From Haematobia irritans (Eukaryota > Arthropoda > Insecta > Diptera > Muscidae), in the NCBI RefSeq assembly GCF_050003625.1, contig NC_134399.1:41494671-41558670 (forward strand): a stretch of DNA of 64,000 nucleotides, in the 5' to 3' direction. Below are positions 1 through 11,432 of the stretch, in pieces. Position 1 is the first letter of the stretch, and every line of letters begins with the position of its first letter. Both the position numbers and the translations under genes were made by a program. The notes beneath the pieces were generated by a model. It did not search any database. It saw only the letters and a program-made list of their open reading frames with translations, and was not told where the DNA came from.

Positions 1-331
1 AGAATATAGGAAATTTTCCTAAATTTCTATTGTCTACCTGTAATCGATACCTGTCATCGTAATCGATGTGTTTGCGCGTGGGTGTAATCGATATATTTGC
101 GCGTCGGTTGTTTTTTTAGTTGGAATCGCGTTGTTTCGGAGAGATTGTTAAAAAATAATATGGTAAAATAATATAATAAATAACAAATAAAATATATAAA
201 ATATTTGTTATTTTAAATTAGTGAGAAAAATTTTCGTTCTTTTTAAATAAATCTATCAATGTTCGTGATAGTGTATAAAGAAAGAAAACACCAGCAGAAT
301 AACAACCCTTTCATTTGTCTTCATTTTGGAA
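1..331. other. Left edge, no gene recognised
   Basis: AT-rich sequence without a convincing reading frame. The first 110 bases carry three ATCGAT motifs next to a repeated TTTGCGCG phrase, which suggests a short degenerate repeat. Nothing else is recognisable. Confidence 0.4.
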
Positions 332-965
332 TCTTCAATTATCAGGTAATATTCAGTGACGCTAACCTTTTGCAACAAAAATGTTTTATGATTTGTAGGT
401 ATTGAAATTGTAAAAGGAGGACAAAATCGTTAGGCAGCAACTTATTAAAAGTGAAAAGTACAAGAAGAAGAAAAAGTGCGTTTTACAGTTGATAATATCA
501 CACGGAAATTGGAAATAGTGGAATAATAAACTAATATTTCAAAGAGATTCGATGCTGTTGATTCTTAATAAATATATTCAATATATTAATAAAACATGTC
601 TTTTATTGAAGATAAAATTGCTTATAGAAATAAATAAAATTGTATTTAAAAACGAAGGTAAGCAGTTCTAATTATGAAGTAAAAGTTTTACCACAAATGT
701 GTAAGATTTGTCGAAATGAATGAAAAAATTTCAATAAAATCATTCCATATATGAATTCAAATTAGTTAATTTTTTTCATTCTGTAGTACAGTGGTATATA
801 AATATAGGAAAATGTTAACTAATATATGGAATGCATTATTCCTAATTTCTACGAAAATCACATCGTTCAAACAAATAAAAATGTCTTTGGCGCTATACGA
901 AGTTCAACTTTCTTCACAATGAGTTCATTTTAACTTAAAGAAGGGGTCACTTTTTTCTGGGTGTA
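332..965 (+). repeat. Interspersed repeat R1, uninterrupted copy
   Basis: The same sequence recurs in inverted orientation at 39755-41607, where a mariner interrupts it. This copy is the empty-site reference: the TA near 750 (context CATTCCATATATGAATTC) is where the mariner sits in the other copy. The right end reads GGGTCACTTTTTTCTGGGTG, and its neighbouring sequence (a 'GGCGCTATACGAAGTTCAA' block) resembles the TIR element at 59223-59709, so R1 is probably a non-autonomous DNA transposon. It has no coding capacity. GT and AG splice-like sites are visible but unproven. Confidence 0.7.
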
Positions 966-1036
966 TGGTATATAGTAAACATAGTTTACATTATGATAAT
1001 AACCTTTATTACTGATACACAAAATTAGAATCCAGA

Positions 1037-1176
1037 TGAATGGATGGTTAGCATGCCCGCATTACATATAAAGGGTCGTGGTTTCAATTATAGTCTCGAT
1101 CGAACATCAAAATCAGCAGTGTTTTGTCTACTCTCAGCTGGTGACATTTCTGAGGGCTTAAATGATTCGTTAGGCC
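1037..1176 (+). mobile_element. Degenerate tRNA-derived SINE fragment
   Basis: ATGGTTAGCATGCCCGC and the 'GCTGGTGACATTTCTGAGGG' block match the better-preserved SINE at 17242-17568 in the same order. The box B region is mutated and the LINE-like tail is missing, so this is a 3'-truncated and diverged copy. A short open frame across it is incidental. Confidence 0.65.
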
Positions 1177-4100
1177 CTTTTCGTACGATAGTTAGCTTGA
1201 AAGGGCTGTTATATGTACAATATACATCGTTCATTAGATACAAAAGGCACCCATTTAAAAAAATAGCAAAAATTATTTTTGTTTTTTATAAAATGGTTCT
1301 TAAACGATGAGACTTTCATGTTTTGCTAAAACAGCCGAAACCCACAATAAACTCATAGTTTCTACAAAAATCATAAAATAGTTAAAATAAGTTTTAAAAA
1401 TGGCCTTATTTGGACATGTGGTGCTTTTGTATTTAAGGTGCGACATATTTCGAATGTTTTATATTGATGTCCAAAACATGGTTAATGTTTATCACACATT
1501 GGAAAAAGTCTATCTGATATCAGCAAGCAAAATATTCCATGCTGTAATTACTTAATTAAGGCTCCTAATCAACTTTTAAATCCATACTTAACGTAATTAC
1601 GCCCTTTCAACTAAATGTATTATCAATTACAATTGTAGTTCATTTCCAACCGGTTAACGTTTCAAATGAATTCTGATATTCAGAAATCTTAAATGGATAT
1701 TTGCAAAATGATGATAATCTTATACAATCAGTATTTGTTTACTATCTATTTGACAGTTTATTAGAAATCATTTACAATAATCATTTAAGTTTGATTAAAT
1801 ACAAGTTTACAGAATAGTATCTGAATAAAAAGAAAATTGATGTACGAAACTTTCCATGCAGCATTTGAACTGTAACTCGTTTTCATTTCCAGTTTCTTTG
1901 AAAAATTAAAAATTTTATCTAAAACACAAGGTATAGCTTTTCTGTAGATAAATATTTTTCTATTGCAAAGTCCAAGACGATTTAATTTGTGCTATTGTTA
2001 CAGTCTTTCGAATTTCTTCGAAAAGTTCATAAATTTATTGCCAAAAAAATACTTTTCTGACTTTATGTTTTAAATAAGAAACAATTTAAGATTTTGTAAC
2101 AAAAATTTTATATAATGGTATGCAATGCCGAACATCCGTTCCAAATATTTTTGGAATATGTGTAAAATCACATTATTTCAATTTTATCCAAAAGTTGTAT
2201 TTAGTACATTGTTCCTAAAAAAGGAATCTGACTTTTGCAACTAAAGTAGTTTGTTTTCTTTAAATGAAGTTTCTTTGAATCTGCTTGTGTGTGTGCTACA
2301 ATCTGGTTTATAGTCTGGTTTATTGTTTGGGGGAACAACCCCCATATTCATAAAAGTTAACATAAACTTTAAACCTACTATTACCATACAAATTCCTTCG
2401 ATAAACATAGAGTAAATTATTATGAATATAAGGCTTAGACTGTATATGTATTTTTGCGCCTGCACTGAAAGTATTGCATCATAAGAGTGTCCATCAGAAA
2501 GATGGGCATATCCAGATCATCATCCTGGTCGTGAATCTATATGCATAAGATCGAACATCGAAACTTCATGACAAGAGTATTTTCCAAAAACGGTATCGAA
2601 GTATTTCGAAAGTCCTCCTGGAAAAAAGTTTGACACTTATTTTGGACAAATATTTGCCTAGTGTGATCATACGCTTTTTCAAAAAACCTCTTATCTGGAC
2701 AAACTAGTAGTAAAATTGTGTATAAAATATTGTAAACACATTACCATGAATTCCCGCATTTAATTTTCGGGAAAACGGGATCGAAAACATCCGAAAATCC
2801 CAGGAGTTCTACCCTTGTCTCTCATAACAAAAACAAAAATAATTTGGGACCAGTGTGCGGATTTTTTATTATTGGCAAAAAAATATATAATATTATTAAT
2901 TTACCGCCATAGATAATGATAGATCTAAAAAACTCCGTGAGTGAGTGACACTTTCTAAATCACATCTGCTTTGTTCCATTTTGTCTAAACGATTAGAAAT
3001 GGTTTCTATGTCAATAACATTGGACTAAAATATTTGACTATCGGAGATTTCCATGGGCGATAGAATAAACAATGAAACCAATTTATTATATTCCTAATAT
3101 TTTTTGTTCTTTTGTTTCTCAGGCCATTTTTCAATTAACTGAAGCAATTCTGTTATCAAACAGTTTTAATACACACGGTATTGCTTTATATGTTTGGTAG
3201 CAAAACACGACCTATGGTACACTTAAATATACTCTTTCAATATGCAAAATAGCGTAAGAAACAAAAATATATTACTTGGCAATATAAAGGGCATAGAGAA
3301 CAGAAATGTATTGACACTTTAAAATTTAATTAAATATTAAAAAAAATCCAAGGTATTTTAATTCCATAATTTTCATTTAATTGTATCGTTATTCGATTAT
3401 CGTGGGCACTCGAGAATTGAGATTAAATCGAATAATTATTTTGGACTAAACGAATTTTTACATTTTACTTTGTTTGGCCAATAACTCAACATTTTATTGA
3501 ATAACGATTAATAGATTTCCTCGTATACTTGTACAAATATCATAACATTTTGGTTATAACTATGGTCAATTTTCTTGGCGATAATAATACGATAATAACC
3601 ATATTATACTTATTGACATTTATCAATACGCGAAATGTGAAAATATATCCAATTTTTACTGTTGTACTTTTTTCATGAAAAAAAAAAACGATACTTTATT
3701 TTATGACAAATTAATTTTGTTTCATAATTAGTTTTATGTTTTTTTGTTTTTTGTTTTTTTTTTTTTATATTGTTATAACTTGTTGCGCTTTAGCTGGGAT
3801 TGTCAAGAAATTTAGGTTATTATTTTCCAATTTTCAACGATAAGATCTAACTAAACACTTCAGAAAATGATTTTAACATTTCTGTTTGGAAACAATAAGG
3901 ACACCGAAACGACTTAAATTTTGCATTAGCCAATTGTAAAGTTTTTATGATTGAAAAAAAAGAAGCGTTGATTAGAACGTTCATATGAATCGTTATCGTA
4001 GCGTTAACTTCAGTTAACAACACATAACAATGTACACTTCTGGCTGATCTTCGAGAATCGCGCGATGAACTTAAATTAAACCTTTTATGTGCTCAAGAAG

Positions 4101-4795
4101 TTATGGAAAGTGGACGGATAAGAACCATTATTGGTGTTGTCCCAAAATAATTCTATACTGAAAGAAGTACAATTCGTTTCTTTCCTGAGGAACAACATTT
4201 TAGGCAACTAAATTTTTCTTTTGACACTAAATATCTTTCCTTAAACGCAAATAAAATAGATTAGAGACAATCGTTACATCGTTTGTAATAGATTACCGTA
4301 TATTTGCTCTTAAGGAAAATGCTTTATAACAATGGTGACTGTTGTTTGTCTAAAATTTGTCGCAGAAGTTATGCATTTAACATGGGCTTGTCATAGGACA
4401 AATGTCCATCATTTCAACAGCCGTTGCTCTGAATTTGCATCACTTCTTCTCCGAATTCGCTGTTTTTGATGTGAATATAATTTTTTTATGATTTTTAATG
4501 CGTTATAACGTTTGTCTGAATATTTTCGAAAATTCGCAATTTTTCTGGAACTGATTTTCGCCTAAATTTAAATAATTGGTACCATTTTATTAATTATTAC
4601 TCTGTTTTTAACATATTTGAAACAAAAAAGTTAAAATTACCCATCAAGAATATTAAAAACGCGAGTTATAAAAATTGAATTAGAATAATTTCCTGTGTAG
4701 TTAAAATACCTCCGAAAGGTGGACACACACAATAGCCTTAGTTTTGTCCACCTTTGAGATGTACATGGGAGGTTATTTTTTATGTGTTAAAAGTA
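1177..4795. other. AT-rich non-coding stretch
   Basis: No reading frame with protein-like composition is seen. There are homopolymer A and T runs, notably near 3680 and 3735-3770. A hairpin lies at 4709-4775 (AGGTGGACA pairing with TGTCCACCT, and ATACCTCC with GGAGGTTAT) just left of the DD41D insertion, and may be the remains of another short inverted-repeat element split by it. It probably belongs to the far 5' intron or flank of the GST gene. Confidence 0.45.
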
Positions 4796-5727
4796 AAGGG
4801 TGATTCTTTTGAGGTTAGGATTTTCATGCATTAGTATTTGACAGATCACGTGGGATTTCAGACATGGTGTCAAAGAGAAATATGCTCAGTATGCTTTGAC
4901 ATTTCATCATGAATAGACTTACTAACGAGCCACAACGTCGAATTTTCAGTGAATGGGCCCTAGAAAAGTTGGCAGAAAATCCGCTTTTTTATCGACAAAT
5001 TTTGTTCAGCGATGAGGCTCATTTCTGGTTGAATGGCTACGTAAATAAGCAAAATTGCCGCATTTGGAGTGAAGAGCAACCAGAAGCCGTTCAAGAACTG
5101 CCCATGCATCCCGAAAAATGCACTGTTTGGTGTGGTTTGTACGCTGGTGGAATCATTGGACCGTATTTTTTCAAAGATGCTGTTGGACGCAACGTTACGG
5201 TGAATGGCGATCGCTATCGTTCGATGCTAACAAACTTTTTGTTGCCAAAAATGGAAGAACTGAACTTGGTTGACATGTGGTTTCAACAAGATGGCGCTAC
5301 ATGCCACACAGCTCGCGATTCTATGGCCATTTTGAGGGAAAACTTCGGAGAACAATTCATCTCAAGAAATGGACCGGTAAGTTGGCCACCAAGATCATGC
5401 GATTTGACGCCTTTAGACTATTTTTTGTGGGGCTACGTCAAGTCTAAAGTCTACAGAAATAAGCCAGCAACTATTCCAGCTTTGGAAGACAACATTTCCG
5501 AAGAAATTCGGGCTATTCCGGCCGAAATGCTCGAAAAAGTTGCCCAAAATTGGACTTTCCGAATGGACCACCTAAGACGCAGCCGCGGTCAACATTTAAA
5601 TGAAATTATCTTCAAAAAGTAAATGTCATGGACCAATCTAACGTTTCAAATAAAGAACCGATGAGATTTTGCAAATTTTATGCGTTTTTTTTTTTAAAAG
5701 TTATCAAGCTCTTAACAAATCACCCTT
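4796..5727 (+). mobile_element. DD41D Tc1/mariner element, copy 1 (internally deleted)
   Basis: The element begins AAGGGTGATTCTTTTGAGG and ends with the inverse of AAGGGTGATTTGTTAAGAG, so only about 10 terminal bases are true inverted repeat. It is flanked by TA on both sides (4794-4795 and 5728-5729), the Tc1/mariner target. It carries one transposase frame lacking the N-terminal DNA-binding part. Related copies lie at 45821, 56088 (minus) and 62936. At 932 bp it is shorter than a full Tc1/mariner element of about 1.3 kb. Confidence 0.9.
4909..5622 (+). CDS. N-terminally deleted DD41D (rosa-like) transposase
   Basis: This 237-residue frame holds a Tc1/mariner catalytic domain with acidic residues at D35 (FSDEAHFW), D128 (QQDGATCH) and D170 (TPLDYFLWG). 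D128 and D170 are separated by 41 residues, the signature of the DD41D branch to which rosa elements belong. The family is normally about 340 residues with paired helix-turn-helix DNA-binding motifs at the N-terminus. Here the first seven residues (MNRLTNE) are joined directly to the linker before the catalytic core. The copy at 62936 keeps thirteen further residues of the true N-terminus, which shows the deletion. The protein should keep the RNase-H fold but not bind its own ends. Expression is unknown. Confidence 0.85.
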   Translation: MNRLTNEPQRRIFSEWALEKLAENPLFYRQILFSDEAHFWLNGYVNKQNCRIWSEEQPEAVQELPMHPEKCTVWCGLYAGGIIGPYFFKDAVGRNVTVNGDRYRSMLTNFLLPKMEELNLVDMWFQQDGATCHTARDSMAILRENFGEQFISRNGPVSWPPRSCDLTPLDYFLWGYVKSKVYRNKPATIPALEDNISEEIRAIPAEMLEKVAQNWTFRMDHLRRSRGQHLNEIIFKK

Positions 5728-5829
5728 TATAACAACTGACCACGTTTGGGAGGTGTCCGGTTTTCAGAGTGTGCAAGTTTGAGAGGTTTCACTGTAAATA
5801 AGTTCTTTGATGGAACATGTTTGGAAGTA

Positions 5830-6325
5830 TAGGTGTGCACGTGACACGAAATTGTCGTGACTCACGAAAATTTTCGTGATTCGTGCGTGAGTCGTGAATC
5901 ACGCTCATGACAACAGCGTGAGTGTGCGTGATTAACAATCCAAAGTGTCGTGCGTGAGCGTGAGTCACGAAAATAATATCTTCGTGAGTGAGCGTGAGTA
6001 ACGAATTACACTCACGAAAATATTCCTGCTCACCAACATAAAACGCTTAAGAGTTAAATTCAATTACAATTTTAGTGACACCTGCGATGTTAAGAGTTTA
6101 AAAACACTCTCGATTTTAATAATGCTCAAGGTTTCAAACACTTCGGTAAGGTAAATTAATCATAAAATTATTCGTGAGTCAAGATATTTTTCGTGAGTCA
6201 CGGTATTTTTCGTGAGTCACGACGTTTTCGTGCGTGAGTGTGCGTGAGTATAAATGTTCTTTTCGTGAGTGTGCGTGAACGTGAGTCCTAGCGTGAGTAA
6301 ACTATTACTCACGTGCACACCTCTA
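5830..6325 (+). mobile_element. CGTGAG-rich TIR element, tandem unit A
   Basis: Starts TAGGTGTGCACGTGAC and ends in the inverse, GTCACGTGCACACCTCTA-like. The interior is built of many CGTGAG/CTCACG words in both orientations and has no coding frame. The flanks are TTTGGAAGTA at 5820-5829 and again at 6326-6335, a direct repeat compatible with an 8-bp hAT-type TSD plus chance identity. It abuts unit B head to tail. Confidence 0.75.
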
Positions 6326-6335
6326 TTTGGAAGTA

Positions 6336-6821
6336 GAGGAGTGCACGTGACACGAAATTGTCGTGACTCACGAAAATTTTCGTGATTCACGCTGACGGCA
6401 ACGTCGTGAGTGTGCGTGAGCGTGATTAACCAACCAAATGTCGTGTGTGAGCGTGAGTCACGAAAATAATATCTTCTTGAGTGTGCGTGAGTAACGAATT
6501 TCGGAAAAACACACTCACGAAAATAATTCCGCGTACGAACATAAAATGCTTACGAGTTGAATTCATTTATAATTTTAGTGACACCCTAGGTGTAACGCTC
6601 TCGATTTTAATCATACTCATGTTTTCAATCAGGTTCTATAGATAAATTACTCATAAAATTATTCGTGAGTCACGATATTTTAAAGATTTTCGTGCGTGAG
6701 TACAAATTTTCTTTTCGTGAGCGCGAGTCCTACCAAAAAAATATCGTGCGTGTGTGTGCGTGAATAAGATTTCACGTCGTAAGTGTGCGTGAGCAAAATA
6801 TTACTCACGTGCACACCTCTA
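6336..6821 (+). mobile_element. CGTGAG-rich TIR element, tandem unit B
   Basis: A diverged sibling of the unit at 5830-6325 in the same orientation, beginning GAGGAGTGCACGTGACACG and ending CACGTGCACACCTCTA. It is followed by TTTGGAAGT at 6822-6830, so the presumed target sequence occurs three times around and between the two units. It carries small deletions relative to unit A and no coding capacity. Confidence 0.75.
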
Positions 6822-6945
6822 TTTGGAAGTGCTTTTATAGTTGTGCTTTGAGAACAACTTCCAAAATTTTTTCTGGGATTGTCTTATACGATCCATTTAT
6901 GAAATGAACTTCTTACCTACCGATAAAAAAAGGAATTGTACTCAT

Positions 6946-7602
6946 CCAAGGTATATTTAGGAAGGTAGTTTCAAGCTATCAGATGATTACAATTTTTTCA
7001 TTTGAGCAGAACTTTGATTGTCGGTATCTGCTTAGTGGCATAGGCGTATCTAAAGGGGTTTTATGGGTTTTTCATCTCCCCCTACCAAATACCATTCAGT
7101 ATTTCTTCAAATCATGATTATATATCATTGAATTAAATATTATGGTTTCTTCCCATCTATAAGAATTTATTTTTTCTCTTTTTGAGGTATCTTCACAATG
7201 AGCACACATCGTAGCTTTTACCCCCTACGAAAATGTTGCTAGCTACGCCAATGTTTCAATAGACAATTGTGACAAATAAAAATAAAAATTCAAAATAAAA
7301 TTTTTTTTATACCAAAAATTTTGAATTTTCAATTTGCTTTAAATTTATGACAGAAAAGTATCGAAATAAATTATCATAATTGATGGTAAGAATTACTTCA
7401 ATTATTCTTGTAGACCGTATCATATTTCGAAGCATACATCGATCATTTCCAGATTTTCTCTATTTTAAATTCCCAACTTATTGAATATATTGTTCGACAA
7501 GTGAGAAATTTAATTCAATTTGACTGACAATCAAAGTTTCAATATGGCGACTGACATTTTTGTTTTTGTAATACTAAAACTACCTTACTAAATCTGCCTT
7601 GG
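6946..7602. mobile_element. TIR element with CCAAGG termini
   Basis: CCAAGGTATATTTAGGAAGG at the left is matched in inverse by CCTTACTAAATCTGCCTTGG at the right. GTACTCAT precedes it (6938-6945) and follows it (7602-7609, overlapping the terminal G), giving an 8-bp TSD. The interior is AT-rich and non-coding. Superfamily is inferred only from the TSD length (hAT-like). Confidence 0.6.
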
Positions 7603-7609
7603 TACTCAT

Positions 7610-7900
7610 CATAGACCAAGAAAATATAAAGACATCGTTTGACAACTCACCATGGTTTTGTTTATTTGCAGTGCGCAGTCATTCCAGTCAATTTGCATTA
7701 CAAAAAAAGTGTGGATGTATAGAATTTTAAATTTTTTTCCCAATATTTGGTGTTTCATCAAAAGAACAAAGGGAAGAAAACAAATTAAAGCCAAATTAAA
7801 AAATCACTCAATTGCAGACGAAAAAGAGCCATCTACGGTGTGCAGACAAACAACAGCGCTGTGAATTCACTTTCGTTGTTTATACCTTCCTTGGTCTATG
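7610..7900. mobile_element. CATAGACCAAG TIR MITE, copy 1
   Basis: Terminal repeats CATAGACCAAG and CTTGGTCTATG bound a 291-bp non-coding element. The left flank GTACTCAT and right flank GTACTCAG look like an 8-bp TSD with one change. A second copy is at 11028-11379. Small open frames on both strands inside it are incidental. Confidence 0.7.
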
Positions 7901-8047
7901 GTACTCAGTAAAGCCCATCACTTAATCATATATCCATGATAGTTAGAGGGAATATATATGCAGAGCATAAATATAGTTGTAACCGTTGTTTTTGTTTTGT
8001 TTTTTATTCAGTCTGTGTGTTTCAAAATGTATTGATCGAAGTACATT

Positions 8048-10650
8048 CCCTGCCAACATTTTCGCTCGTAAATGAGTCATTTAGGAATAACTTTAATGTT
8101 CAAAACGATTGCGGAAGAGTGCTTTTGGGAGTCATTTATGAGTCTCCAGTATAAAGTAGTTGTGTCGAAAAATGATTCTATTCATTGACTCATAAAAGAG
8201 TTGCAAATAATATTCATAAATTAATCAGTAAAATGAGTATTTTATGAATAATATATTTACTCATTTATGAGTTAAAAGAATGATTCATAAATGGTTAATA
8301 AAAAAGAGTAACAAATGAATCCCCAAAATGATTAAACATTTATTGATTGGACGAGATAGAAATAACTCGTTTTTACGATTTTTTGTTAACCCAAGAAAAA
8401 GACATATAACAATTACAAAACATATTACAAAAGACATAAACATATGAACCTGAAAATTTTCAAAAATGTTTATTTTTGTTTAGACTTACCTGTATTAAAA
8501 TTAATAAAGTATTCCAGACTTACTTTTTACCTTGATATTTGTGGCCTTTATCCATTTTGTAAAAATTCAGCACAATTTTTGATACTAAAATATATTTTTT
8601 ATTATTTTTATACCCACCACCATAGAATGGTGACTGGGGTATAATAAGTTTGTCATTCCGTTTGTAACACATCGAAATATCGATTTCCGACTATATAAAG
8701 TATATATATATTCTTGATCAGGGAGAAATTCTAAGACGATATAACCATGTCCGTCTGTCTGTCTGTCTGTCTGTTGTAATCACGCTACAGTCTTCAATAA
8801 TGAAGCAATCACGCTGAAATTTTGCACAAGCTCGTCTCTTAGGCAGGTCAAGTTCGAAGATGGGCTATATCAGGTTTTGATATAGTCCCCATATAAACCG
8901 ACCTCCCGATTTGGGGTCTTGGGCTTATAGAAATCGTAGTTTTTATCCAATTTGCCTGAAATTTGAAATCTAGAGGTATATTATGACCATAAAGAGGTGT
9001 GCAAAAATTGTGAGTATCGGTCCATGTTTTGGTATAGCTCCCATATAGACCGATCTTCCGATTTTACTTCTTGGGCTTATAGAAACCGCAGTTTTTATTC
9101 AATTTACCTGAAATTGGAAATCTAGAGGTATTTTAGAACCATAAAGAGGTGTGCCAAAATTGTGAGCATCGGTCCATGTTTTGGTATGGTCCCCATATAA
9201 ACCGACCTCCCGATTTGGGGTATTGGGCTTATAGAAATCGTAGCTTTTATCCAATTTGCCTGAAATTGGAAATCTAGAAGTATTTTATGACCATAAAGAG
9301 GTGTGCCGAAAAGGGCGTGTATTGGTTCATGTTTTGGTATATCCCCAATATAGACCGATCTCCGGATTTTATTTCTTGGGATTATAAAAACCGTAATTTT
9401 TATCCAATTTGCATGAAATTCGAAATCTAGAATTATTTTTAGACCATAAAGAGATATGCCGAAAATGGTGAGTATCGGTCAATGTTTTAGTATAGAACCC
9501 ATATACACGGATCTCCCGATTTTACTTTTTGGGTTTGTAGAAACCGTGGTTGTTGGAGGTTGTTTAGGACTATAAATAGCTGTGCAAGAAATGATTTTAT
9601 TGTTTGGGATTCTAGAGGTGGTGTACCGAAAAGGGTGTGTATTGGTTCATGTTTTGGTATTTCCCCAATATAGACCGATATCCGGATTTTATTTCTTGGG
9701 ATTATAAAAACCGTAGTTTTTATCCAATTTGCATCAAATTCGAAATCTAGAATTATTTTAGGACCAAAAGAAGGTGTGCCGAAAACGGTGGGTATCGGTG
9801 CATGTTTTAGTATAGCCCCCATAAGAAAGATTTTCCGATTTAACTCCTTGGGTTTCTAGAAACCGTAGTTTTTATCCGATTTGCCTGAAATTTCACTTCT
9901 TGAGGGTATAGAAGGCGCACCGATCATGAAAATTGCTTGAAACTCAATGTAAAACTTCCAGATTTTACTTCTCGGGTGAAAATCTACAGATTTAAGATTT
10001 CAAATCAAGACATTATTTTATAATTTTCTTGCACACTTACAAGAGATGTTAATGATTCCTCTAAAACTCAAACAAAAATGGTTCTTACAAATCCAGAATC
10101 TGATATAGTTTTCATAGGTACAATCTTTAAATTTATCTTCGGGAAGTGTACTGGTTGAATTTTCTGCTTGATTTGTCCTCAAACCCCTTGAAATTTCAAA
10201 GAAAACCCTAATATTTGATTCATGGTAGCGGGTATTTAAGATGCGGCCTGGCCGAACTTACGGCCGTATATACTTGTTAAAAGTCACATTGACAAGCATT
10301 TCAACAAAACTACTTAGACAAACTTGTACAGAAAACATTTGAAACAAACAGCAAAGAGAGTTATAAATAACTCCCCCAAATGCGTCAATTTCGATTAATT
10401 GAAAAACTGCTAAATAGAGTTAAAAATTGCTCACTTCATATGTTCAAATATAAACAATACTCGAGAAGAGTAACAAAAGAGTAAAAAATAAGTCTTTCTA
10501 CTGATTTAGTGTTCAAAATTTAAACAATCATTTTTAAGGCTTAAAAATGACTAAACTATGAGTCAGTTTTTCGATTGAACATTTTTAAATCTTCCAAGAG
10601 AGTAAGTTTTTACTCATATTTGCAAACAATCATCCTAAATGTTGGCAGGG
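8048..10650. mobile_element. CCCTGCCAACATTT TIR element split by a HINE
   Basis: CCCTGCCAACATTT at the left end is mirrored by AAATGTTGGCAGGG at the right end. Both arms (8048-8608 and 10279-10650) carry ATGAGT/ACTCAT-type words and no coding frame. Between the arms lies the Helentron-like element at 8609-10278, a later insertion. No clear TSD was found, so the superfamily is unassigned. Confidence 0.65.
8609..10278 (+). mobile_element. Helentron-like non-autonomous element (HINE/DINE type), A
   Basis: The head reads TATACCCACCACCATAGAAT and includes a CTGT microsatellite near 8755. The core is about six tandem repeats of roughly 153 bp, best seen as CATGTTTTGGTATA recurring from 9022 to 9797. 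The tail has CATGGTAGCGGGTA, a subterminal inverse of the head, then CGGCCTGGCCGAACTTA and the palindrome TACGGCCGTA before TATACTTGTT. This layout of subterminal inverted repeats, a central ~150-bp array and a 3' hairpin is that described for Helentron-associated elements. The family assignment is inference; the repeat structure is seen directly. Confidence 0.7.
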
Positions 10651-10682
10651 TTATTGTACTCTAGGAAATGTAATCATATTAT

Positions 10683-10922
10683 CCCTCTAATGCCCCAATT
10701 TTTTGCCAGCTTATTAAATTTTCAATGTTAACGACACAAAAGCAAGAGAACTAATCAAGAAAAATGTATACCGTAAAATACAGCATATGCTGCAAAGCCT
10801 CTTGAATAGTTTTAAATAAGTTTTTTTTTATTTTGCCCATTTTTGTTGCCTTAAGGTGTGTTTTACTAAAAGCTTCCTTATTAAATGAAGCCCGCCTAAA
10901 GGCGGGCTTAGGCATTAGAGGG
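10683..10922. mobile_element. piggyBac-like MITE with perfect internal palindrome
   Basis: CCCTCTAATGCC and GGCATTAGAGGG are exact 12-bp terminal inverted repeats, flanked by TTAT on both sides (10679-10682 and 10923-10926). A CCC terminus with a 4-bp TTAN target fits piggyBac-like elements, though the canonical target is TTAA. Near the right end sits AAGCCCGCCTAAAGGCGGGC plus TT (10887-10908), a perfect 22-bp palindrome. Non-coding. Confidence 0.65.
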
Positions 10923-11027
10923 TTATGGCTCCTATATGAGCCTATCATTACTCATTTTTTATGATGTTATGGAAAGGAAAAAATGTTGTCTAAAATGGTT
11001 GAGAAGACAGCTGTTTCGGATTTCCAC

Positions 11028-11379
11028 CATAGACCAAGAAAATATAGAGACATACCTTGATAATTCACCATGGTTTTGTTTATTTGCAGTGCGCAGTCAT
11101 TCCACTCAATTGCGCAATCAAGTGACTCAATTTCTTTTTGGAAAACGAGAATAACCGTATAAATGAGTAAATTTGCATTACAAAAAAGGTGTGGATGAAT
11201 AGTATTTTATAAACTTTCGCAATATTTGGTGTTTCAACGAGAAAACAAAGGAAAGAAAACAAATTAAAGCCAAATTAAAGAATCACTCAATTGCAGACGA
11301 AAAAGAGCCATCTACGGTGTGCAGACAAACTACAGCGCTGTAAATTCACTTGAGATGTCTATACCTTCCTTGGTCTATG
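11028..11379. mobile_element. CATAGACCAAG TIR MITE, copy 2
   Basis: Same termini and interior as 7610-7900, with an extra stretch of about 65 bp near 11105-11170. TTTCCAC flanks it on both sides (11021-11027 and 11380-11386). Non-coding. Confidence 0.7.
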
Positions 11380-11432
11380 TTTCCACATCCTCATCAGTTT
11401 CATTTGTTGGACGATCTACTTATTTCAATTAC

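Noticed and set aside
1044..1310. 88-residue plus-strand frame
   Set aside because: It runs through a degenerate SINE fragment.
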